Origin: CAYRVF01 sp964427535
Lineage (GTDB): Bacteria; Chloroflexota; Ktedonobacteria; Ktedonobacterales; JADMIN01
Reading direction: 5' to 3'
Assembly: GCA_964427535.1 (NCBI GenBank)
Contig: CAYRVF010000112.1
Coordinates: forward strand, 1 to 16,965
Length of the DNA stretch: 16,965 nt
This document shows positions 5,245 to 13,300 of the stretch, one piece after another. Both the position numbers and the translations under genes were made by a program. The first letter of the stretch is position 1. Each line of letters starts with the position of its first letter. The notes below the pieces were generated by a model. The model had not been told where the DNA came from and did no database searches. It saw only the letters and a program-made list of their open reading frames with translations.

Positions 5245-7812
5245 TTATGGCGTCACGCCGATGCCGTTGCGCACGACGAGCACGAAGTCGTACGAGCCGT
5301 TCGTGCTGCCCATCGGCTGGCGCAGCCAGAGCCAGTTCCACAGCCGCGACGCCGCCCGGCCCGCATCGAATGTGGCGTGGACCGATGGATTGCTGCCATA
5401 GCTCAGATATCGGCCGAGGCCGACGCCGTACGAGAGCCCGGCATTCGGGTCCGGCTTCGCGGGTGGCTGGGGCTTGTACGACTCATCCCACCACGACCGC
5501 AACTTGTATTCCTTCCAGGAGTAGCCCGTTGGGTGCTGCTGGAGGAATGTGTTCAGGTCCTGGCCAGGCAGCAGAATGAGCACGTCTTCAGGCTGATTCT
5601 GCGTCGCAGGCGCATAGCTGAAGGTCGCCGTGCCGGTCTGCTCGTAGTCGCGCAGATACCACCAGTACGGCCATTCCTCGCCCTGGCCGACCGCGATGCG
5701 GAGCTTGTGCTGTCCGCCATCCACATGCTGGTCCGCCCTGTTGATGGTCGCCATTGCCTTGGTGACGTCTGGTGTCGTCTGCACGTAGACCATCATCTCC
5801 AGCGGACCGTTCGCCGGGTTCACGTACGCCAGCTCGACCATGCTATGCACCATCGGAATCAGCAGCAGCACGGCGGCGACCGCGCCGAGCGCAGCGACCC
5901 GGCTCTGCCATGAGAGCGCGCCGAGCGACGGCAGCCCACCTTCGCGCAGTCTGCGCGCGACCGCGACGATCTCCAGTTCGATGCGGTTCAGCAGGATGCC
6001 CGAGAGCAACATCATCGGCAGTAGAATGTGGATCGTGAGCCACGGCATCTTCTCCGCCGCCCATGAGTAGATGACCACCGACCCGATGAACCACACCACC
6101 AGGAACAGCCGGAAGCGTGTCGGGCGCAGCACCGCGTAGATCGCTCCCGCGATGCCGAAGACCACGGCGAGCTGTTCGTAGAGCGGGATTAGCAGCAGAT
6201 AGTAATACCACGGCTGCCCGCCGCGCGCGACGTGCTGCTGTTGCAGCCAGTAATACAGCCCCTGCCAGACACCACGCCCGACGCCCTGTTGGAAAGCCTG
6301 CCCGATGTCCACCGGATTGGAGGGGCCAGGAATATCGGTGAAGAGCACGATGAAGACAATCCACGCGACGAAACCCGCGACGAACCACTGCGCCCACGAG
6401 ATGCCCAGCAAGCCCCGCAGGAACGATTGCCGCTCGGGATCGAGCCGGTCGCGCACGCGTCCGAAGAACCGCCCCGGCGCCGACACCACCGCCTCGGCCG
6501 CGTAGCCGAACCGCTCCAGCCGCGAGAGCTCGACGTCTTCTCCGGTCATCTCCGCGCGCGCGCTCAGGTCGTCGCGTACGATCTGCCAGAGCAGTGTGCC
6601 CGTCACCAGCAGGGCGATGACGAGGCTGGCGACAATCAGCACCGTCACTGTGCGCTCTTCGAGGAGCTGGACCTGCACGTCGCTCTGCGTCTGGTGCGCG
6701 TTGATATACGTCCCCAGGTTGCTCAGCGTGTGCAGCCCAACCAGTGCCGCGATGCCGCCGATGCCCCCGAGTACCGCCAGCAGCCCAATGCGGGTGAAGA
6801 TCAAGCGCTCACGCTCGCTAAGCTCGGCGGGTAAGAGATGCGACACACCCTCCGCGACCTCCCAGATGGCGAGCAACACGAGAAACCCGCCGAAGATTGC
6901 CAGGGTCAGGAAGAAGCCCTCGAAGGTCGCGTAGGCCAGCACGGAGGCGACGGCCAGACCGGCGAGCCAGCGCAGCGTGCGCTTGTGGGCGAACTGCACC
7001 GCGCAGACGACCATCGCGAACATGAAGAAGTTGAAGTACACGTCCTCGCGCAGGAACCGTGAGAAGTAGACGAACGCGGGCGAGACGGCGAGCAGGAACG
7101 CGGTAATCCAAGCGCCGGCACGTCCGAGTTCGCGACGCAAGCCGAATGGCAGCGCGACAATGCCGATGCCGAACAGCGCGGGCACAATACGCGCTGTCGC
7201 GTCGTTGATCCACGGGTTGTTCGACGAGCTGGCCGAGAGGACGAAGATGTTCTGCAGTATGACCACGATCTTGAACATCAGCCCGACGGCGTGGAACTGG
7301 AACGGGCCATGCAGCAACGGATCGTATTTATAGCCGGAGGGGTTCAAGGCGAAGGAGAGCGAATAATAGGCATGCTCGCTCTCGTCATGATGGAGCGGCT
7401 TCTGCCCGAGATCCCAGAAGCGAAGCACCGTCGCGAGCAACAGCAGCGCGACCCACGCCCACTGCTCGACTGTCATCCGGCGGATGCGATCGGCAAGCGG
7501 CTCCCAGAATCTACCCGCCTGCTCGTAAACCGAAGGCGCGGCCTGATCGGCTGCGACGCTCGTGCTCTCGCGTTCTGACGTCTCGGCCTCGCCGCTCACG
7601 GTAGCCGCGACTGCACCCACCCCGCCCGCGGGCAGCGCATCCAGCGCAAGACCCGCCGCTCCATGCTCGCCGCTCACCGATGATACGCCGCTCTCCCGCG
7701 ACTGCGATGCGGACCTCGCCTCAGTGCGCGGTGTGCCTATGATATGTCGCGGTTTGCCACTGCCACGCGGCTTCCGGGGTTTCCCTGCCTGTGTTCCCAT
7801 CGACCTCTCCAT
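5245..7812 (-). CDS. TIGR03663 / Agl23-like polytopic membrane protein (GT-C glycosyltransferase-like)
   Basis: An 855-aa membrane protein. Residues 1-115 are hydrophilic, basic and probably disordered (KPRKPRGSGKPR, then Ser/Ala/Glu-rich). A membrane domain with many hydrophobic segments follows (about 118-660), then an extracytoplasmic C-terminal part. The first loop shows HHDESEH (141-147) and LLHGPFQFH (166-174), and SRFLRED comes at 251-257. The invariant DE, HGP and Arg residues are those described for TIGR03663, a family distantly like protein mannosyltransferases; archaeal members are annotated as flippase-associated Agl23. Role inferred: transfer of sugar from a lipid carrier, or assistance to a flippase; substrate unknown. 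ATG 7812 overlaps the preceding TAA by one base (TAATG). A second ATG at 7800 with GGAGAGG close before it is an alternative start. Family members typically lie near TIGR03662 genes, as here. Confidence 0.82.
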   Translation of the reverse strand: MERSMGTQAGKPRKPRGSGKPRHIIGTPRTEARSASQSRESGVSSVSGEHGAAGLALDALPAGGVGAVAATVSGEAETSERESTSVAADQAAPSVYEQAGRFWEPLADRIRRMTVEQWAWVALLLLATVLRFWDLGQKPLHHDESEHAYYSLSFALNPSGYKYDPLLHGPFQFHAVGLMFKIVVILQNIFVLSASSSNNPWINDATARIVPALFGIGIVALPFGLRRELGRAGAWITAFLLAVSPAFVYFSRFLREDVYFNFFMFAMVVCAVQFAHKRTLRWLAGLAVASVLAYATFEGFFLTLAIFGGFLVLLAIWEVAEGVSHLLPAELSERERLIFTRIGLLAVLGGIGGIAALVGLHTLSNLGTYINAHQTQSDVQVQLLEERTVTVLIVASLVIALLVTGTLLWQIVRDDLSARAEMTGEDVELSRLERFGYAAEAVVSAPGRFFGRVRDRLDPERQSFLRGLLGISWAQWFVAGFVAWIVFIVLFTDIPGPSNPVDIGQAFQQGVGRGVWQGLYYWLQQQHVARGGQPWYYYLLLIPLYEQLAVVFGIAGAIYAVLRPTRFRLFLVVWFIGSVVIYSWAAEKMPWLTIHILLPMMLLSGILLNRIELEIVAVARRLREGGLPSLGALSWQSRVAALGAVAAVLLLIPMVHSMVELAYVNPANGPLEMMVYVQTTPDVTKAMATINRADQHVDGGQHKLRIAVGQGEEWPYWWYLRDYEQTGTATFSYAPATQNQPEDVLILLPGQDLNTFLQQHPTGYSWKEYKLRSWWDESYKPQPPAKPDPNAGLSYGVGLGRYLSYGSNPSVHATFDAGRAASRLWNWLWLRQPMGSTNGSYDFVLVVRNGIGVTP

Positions 7813-10388
7813 TACGGCACGGCGTATATCGTCACGCCATCCTGCTGATAGATAACGCGGAGGAACCGGCTCAATCGTTGCAGGTTGGCATTTGGGTAGA
7901 GTTGACGCTCAATCTCTCCTACATAGACGTAACGCGCGGAGTATTCGTGCAATGTCGAGAGGACCGTCGTGTCGGATGGACTGGTGTAGATCGTCTTGAC
8001 GGCCTGCAATCGCGTGTCTATCTCGCCCGTGTGCTGCGGCGCGGCGAGCCAGTTGTAGCGCCACTGGACCTCGTGACCGCCCCAATCGAGAATCGTAGGC
8101 AGCCCCGTGAAGGCCGACACCCGGCCATAGTGTTGATACTCGTCGTACGATGCCCCTTCGACGAGCACCGCATCGCCCGCAATGTGGGTATTGATCCACT
8201 GGATCGCGGCATAGTCCCCCTGAAGATCGGCGGACTGGCGCATGAACGCCGCGCCATCGAGCGTACGCGACGCGCTGAAGTTCTGCGTGCGAGCGGCCAC
8301 GCCGAGCACGGGATAGACGGCCGCCGCGAGCACGAGTACGACGAGCAGGGCAATCCAGACCACGATACCACCCGTCCCCGCCCGACGCAACGCGCGCTGC
8401 CTCTTGTGCGCCTCCGGGTCTGCGGGAGCGTCGCCCGGGTTCGCTGGTGCGCTGAGCGATACGCTAACCGGTCCCGCACCATTCGGCTCGGCGAGCGCGA
8501 TTCGTGCGGCCTGCGAGCGAGGTGCTCCAGTCATCACTTCGTGAGCGCGACGCACCTCACTACCGGGTTTTTCGGCCGTGATGCGTGCGTGCAGCGTGCG
8601 CCAGGCTACTCCCACCAGCGCGACACACGCCGGACCACTGACCACGCCGAGCAGCAGCCACGCCTGATAATAGAGCTTGAAGACGGTGTTCATGCGGAAG
8701 TCAGGGCCGCCGCCGAACACGTCGCGCAGGTAGATCAGTTCGCAGACGCCGACGAGCGCGGCAGCCGTCCCCGCGAGGCAATACATCCACACGTCTGCCC
8801 GCGAAAGGCGGAGCGCCGCGGGCGACTGTGCGCGCGGACTCTCGCGGAGCAGCCCCAGCGCATCGAGCGCGAGCCAGACGCAGAGAAGCACGATCAGCAG
8901 ACACCAGAGCAGCGTCCAGCCCGCATATGCCTGGGTCACCAGCGTCAGCACGGCGACCACACAGGCGCCACCGATCGCCAGCAGCATGCCACGCAGATGC
9001 CGGGCACAGAGCGCCCGCCCCAGCCCCGTCACCAGGAACGATCCCACCACGAAGATCGGCAGCCCGAACATGGCGAACGCCTCGCCAATAGGCGTGCGGA
9101 CGTAGAGCGGGACAACGCCCACGCCGCCGGACGGCGAATCGAATCCCCGATAGAAGGGCAGAAACGCCAGCACCGCGACGGCGCACAGCAACGCACACGC
9201 GGTCAGCGCATCGACAACCGCCAGCGTTGAGAAACGGCGGCCATGCGCGAACCACTGCTGTATCAGCAGCGCCAGCACCGCCAGCCCCAGGTAGGTCGGC
9301 AGGTCCCACCCGTTGATGGCGTACAGGCTGCCGAGTGAGACCGCGCTCACCAGCACGCAGAGCGCGCCCTGCCAGCCCTGGCCGAACGCGCGCACACCCT
9401 CACCACCGCTCAACAGCAAATTCATCGAGATGCCGAGCGCGAGGGCGGCAAAGGGCAGGGCGAGCACATGGGCATGCAGATCTGCCAGCAAGAAGCTGAA
9501 TGCCGGAAATTCGGTGATCGCGTTATCCACGACGCGCGAGGGTCCCCACCAGAAGTAGGACTGCCAGAGCGCCGGGTGCAGCCACTCCTGCCAGGGGGAG
9601 GCGAGCACGGCGGCTGTCGCGCCTGGATGCGCCGTCGACGCGGCGAGCGCTTCCTTCCACCACTCCTGTGCGCCGGCGAGATTGCCGAGCACCAGCACGA
9701 ACACGACGGCAACAAACCCGCCAACGCTGGCCCGCATCAGACTGACAGCAGCACGCATGCGGAGCGCCGTGACGTTGGTCGCCACGCCGAAGACGGCGAC
9801 TGCGGCAAGCGCGAAGACGAGCGCGATGCTGAGATTGAAGGCGACCGCGGGGACCGTGCCGAGCAGCTTGGCCAGCGTCGCCACCAGAAAGTGGCCGAAA
9901 TAGTAGTAGTTGATCGGGTTGCCGCTTAGCCAGGGGTCCGGTGGCGGCAGATGTGGCGTGCGCTCCAGCGAGGACACGAACGCCATATCCATGAACTTCT
10001 CGGTGCCGTCGACCGCGCTGGAGAACGAGCGCAGATAGAGCATGCCCACGAACGACAGGAAGAACAGCGCCTCGCTCGCGATGAGATAGCTCCGCTGCCG
10101 ATTCAGCAGGCGTAGCAGATCGGCACGGAGCCGGTCGCTCCGCAGCAGAAGCACGGCATTTCCGGCGGCGAACGTGACGAGCGTCCCGGCGATCCATAGC
10201 CGGCTGTAGGGCAGGGCCGAGACGGCCGTGAGCGGCAGCCAGATGAGCCAGCCCGCGAGCAGCAGGCTCAGCGGCTTCGCCAGCGACCAACCACGGTCAG
10301 GCAGCCGCGCGAGCACGACGACCGTCAGCGGCAGGCCGAGCAGGCCGAGCGCTTCAAGCAGCAGCCACCACGCCAGAAACTGCCCCAT
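7812..10388 (-). CDS. Chlor_Arch_YYY / DUF2298 (TIGR03662) membrane protein
   Basis: An 858-aa, very hydrophobic protein with a dozen or more membrane segments, a hydrophilic linker (about 600-670), a last membrane segment and a soluble C-terminal domain. Motifs shared with the upstream fusion protein: LPPPDPWLSGNPINYYYFG (147-165), ITEFPAFSFLLADLHAH (291-307), IYLRD and RMNTVFKLYYQAW (about 550-577), and YGRVSAFTGLPTILDW (about 753-768). The YYYxG motif defines TIGR03662, whose function is unknown. The layout (membrane domain plus outer C-terminal domain) recalls GT-C glycosyltransferases, but this is inference. ATG 10388 overlaps the previous TGA by one base (TGATG) with GGTGG just upstream; an in-frame extension to 10529 would lie inside the upstream gene and is rejected. 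Confidence 0.85.
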   Translation of the reverse strand: MGQFLAWWLLLEALGLLGLPLTVVVLARLPDRGWSLAKPLSLLLAGWLIWLPLTAVSALPYSRLWIAGTLVTFAAGNAVLLLRSDRLRADLLRLLNRQRSYLIASEALFFLSFVGMLYLRSFSSAVDGTEKFMDMAFVSSLERTPHLPPPDPWLSGNPINYYYFGHFLVATLAKLLGTVPAVAFNLSIALVFALAAVAVFGVATNVTALRMRAAVSLMRASVGGFVAVVFVLVLGNLAGAQEWWKEALAASTAHPGATAAVLASPWQEWLHPALWQSYFWWGPSRVVDNAITEFPAFSFLLADLHAHVLALPFAALALGISMNLLLSGGEGVRAFGQGWQGALCVLVSAVSLGSLYAINGWDLPTYLGLAVLALLIQQWFAHGRRFSTLAVVDALTACALLCAVAVLAFLPFYRGFDSPSGGVGVVPLYVRTPIGEAFAMFGLPIFVVGSFLVTGLGRALCARHLRGMLLAIGGACVVAVLTLVTQAYAGWTLLWCLLIVLLCVWLALDALGLLRESPRAQSPAALRLSRADVWMYCLAGTAAALVGVCELIYLRDVFGGGPDFRMNTVFKLYYQAWLLLGVVSGPACVALVGVAWRTLHARITAEKPGSEVRRAHEVMTGAPRSQAARIALAEPNGAGPVSVSLSAPANPGDAPADPEAHKRQRALRRAGTGGIVVWIALLVVLVLAAAVYPVLGVAARTQNFSASRTLDGAAFMRQSADLQGDYAAIQWINTHIAGDAVLVEGASYDEYQHYGRVSAFTGLPTILDWGGHEVQWRYNWLAAPQHTGEIDTRLQAVKTIYTSPSDTTVLSTLHEYSARYVYVGEIERQLYPNANLQRLSRFLRVIYQQDGVTIYAVP

Positions 10389-13300
10389 CACTTCACCACC
10401 TGATAGATCACGACTCCCTGGCTCCCATAGACCGTCCGCAGATACCCCGCATGTTCCAGCGTCGTCAGCTTCGCCTGCGCACCCTGCGACATCGCGACGC
10501 AGGCGTTTTGCGCATCCGTCATGTAGCAAGTACGTTCGAGGTTTCCCAGGTAGATGTAACGTACGCCATATTGGCGCAAGAAGCTCAGCGCCTGATTCGG
10601 ATCAGACGTGCCATAGAACTGCTGCACATCCGCCTGGCGCGCGTAGACGTCGCCGGGCTCGCGCTGCTGCGCCTCGTGGCTGCTCCAGCCAAGTACGCTC
10701 GGCAGTCCGGTATAGATCGAGACACGCCCGTACCACTGATATGGTCCGTTGCTCGCCTCGACAATCGTGGGGATGCCCGCGAGATGCTGGTTCATCCAGG
10801 TGATGGCGGCCGCGTCGCTTGGATACCACCCATACATGTACGCGAAGCCGTCGAGCGAGAGCCCTTGCGGTTGGATGCCGTTCGGCGGGGGCTGGACCGC
10901 GGCCCATACCTGGGGGTCGCGGACACGCACTTGCGTCCCCTCCAGCGGGAAGATACAGCAGGCGACGACGAGCGCCAGCAAGAGCACCGCCCACACCCGG
11001 CGCGCGGCAACCGGCACCAGATCGACGCTCTGATGAGTCACGCCAGGTCCCGGCACATCCGCGGTATCTGCGGGATACTCCGGCGTCGCGTCAGGCTCCG
11101 GGGTCGGAACATCAGTGGACGTCTCGGGCATCCAGTGCGCCCGCGCCGCGCGCAGGAGGTAGACGAACGCCAGCGTCGAGCCGAGCGCGAGCAGTGTCCA
11201 CGCCTGATAGTAGAACTTGAAGACCGTGTTCATCCGCTCCCATGGCGAGTTGTCGAGGAAGTCGCGGAGGTAGATGAACTCCAGCGCGAACGGAATCGCC
11301 AGCCCGGCCAGCAGCAGCACATAGGTCAGCACCCTGGCCCGGCTGTGGCGTGGGTCGAACAGCAGGAAGACACCCGCGAGCATCAGGTACGCCAGCAGCA
11401 CCTTCACGCCAATGAGCGTGCCCAGCGCCAGCAGCGCAACCCACACCCCCGCCGCGATCCAGAAGGTCGCTGGTCCGGTCCGGTCGCCGAACACCTGCGG
11501 CCAATCGCGCCGAATTCGAGTGTACAGCTCGACGAAAAAGAAGCTCGCGACTACGAAGAGCCAGAGACCGAAGACTGTGAGGAATTGCGCTGGCGCGGTC
11601 GGCGTCGTCACCGGCCCCGTGCCTGAGACGAAGCTCTGGTAGTCCTGATGGAACGGCAGGAACAGCGCATAGGGTGCGCCCAGTGTGACAACCACCGCGA
11701 CAGCGTACGACCGGATAGTGCGCCAGTCGAGCGCCTTGCCTACGAGCGTCCACGAGCTTGACCGGCCAACCGGTAGGCACGCCAGCGCGAGAAAGACGGC
11801 AATCAGCCCGGCGAAAACCGGCACATCCCACGTATTGGTACACCAGGCGGTGCCGAGCGCGAGCGCCAGCACGCCCAGCGTCGGTAGCGCGCTCCGCCAC
11901 CGCATGCGCTCGCCGCCGTGCAGCACCAGTGAGGCGCATCCAGTCAGCATGAACACGACTATAGGCAAGTCGATCAGGTGCGCGTGGAGGTCACCGTACA
12001 GGAAGCTCCAGAACGGAAATTCGGTGATGACGTACGGGATGACCCGGCTGCTCTGCCAGTAGTCGAACTGCGGGGGCAGGCTGCCCGCGAGAATCGCCTG
12101 CCACTGCCCGATCAACTGCAGCAACCCGTCGAGGTTGGTTACGAGCAGCAGCGCGCAACCTGCGAGCACTCCCGCCCACACACGCCGCGTGAGGCTCGCG
12201 ACCAGCGAAAACGCGGCGGTGAACGTCAGCCCATAGAGCAGGGGCAGCGCGAGATTGAACGCCGTGGTCGGCACGATGCCCGTCAGCTTGATGAGCACCG
12301 CGACCAGATATTGGCCGTAGTAGTAATAGTTGATGTAGCCGCCGCTGTACCACGGATCGGCCGGCGGCAGGTAGCGGCTACGCAGGATGCCGTCGAGGAA
12401 GGCGATCTCCATCGGCTTCTCGCCGCCACGGTAGATGTGCCACAGATCGGGGTCGAGCGCGCGAATCCAGAGGAACAACGCGAACGCCGCCAGGAAGCAC
12501 GCCTCGCAGACGGCGAGCACCCGCCAGTGCGCGCGCACGAAGTCGCCTATCTGCCGCCAGCGGAAGTACAGGACCGCGGCCGAGGCGCAGGCGACGAGGG
12601 CGCACGCACCGACGACCGAGAGCGCCGTGAACGGTACGACCCGCAGGCTCGCCGAGATCCAGACGAGATAGGCCGCCACGAGCGGCCCGAGCAGCTTGCT
12701 CAGTCCCCATCCCCGGTCGATCAGCCGCGGAAAGGCGAGATAGGCCAGCGGAAAGGCGATCACCCCCAGCAGCTCGACGACGAGTAGCCACCACAGCACC
12801 GGCACACGGTTCGCCAGGCTCGACGGCGAGAACTGCACGCCCAGCGGCGCCGACGCGTTAACCGCCGCCGCGTTCGCCGCCGGAAGTAGCAGCGACTTCT
12901 CGCTCGCGGGACGGTTGGTCGCCGCGGGCAGGTGTACGCCTGACGTCAGCGCCGCGTTGATCTGCTTTGCGGAGAGGCCACTGCCCGTACGGGTAAAGAT
13001 CCACACCGGAGGATGGTCGTAGACCGAGAAGCTCTCGTCCGCCGTGGAGTCATCTAGCGTGTAGCCGAGCAGATGCGGGTGCGCCTCGAAGTGCGCGGCG
13101 AGGTGGAAGCCGAGCTGACCCGAGAAGAGCAGGTCGTAGTAGCGCGTGGTCATCGGGTAGCGATCGGGCAGCTTGGGTATCGACCCCACCAGCCGCTGGC
13201 TGCTGAGCACGATCACATTGGCCAGCGCAAGCTGTTGCGAGAGCTCGGCCGCCTTCTGCGGCGTGTCGCTATCGTAGAGATTCAGCCCGATCTGGTTGTA

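Noticed and set aside
5192..5341. Longer start for rnc
   Set aside because: It overlaps the end of the upstream gene and encodes an Arg-rich stretch without family resemblance; ATG 5191 has a ribosome binding site and gives normal length.
7791..9230. A 479-codon open frame on the plus strand
   Set aside because: It is antisense to the YYY protein gene and its product is a repetitive Arg/His/Glu/Gln-rich sequence. This is typical of antisense frames in GC-rich DNA; no domain is recognisable.
10389..10529. Longer start for the stand-alone YYY protein
   Set aside because: It overlaps the 3' end of the fusion gene by about 140 bases; the one-base TGATG overlap at 10388 gives a clean hydrophobic N-terminus.
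10451..11626. A 391-codon open frame on the plus strand
   Set aside because: It is antisense to the C-terminal YYY domain of the fusion gene, with no recognisable protein features.
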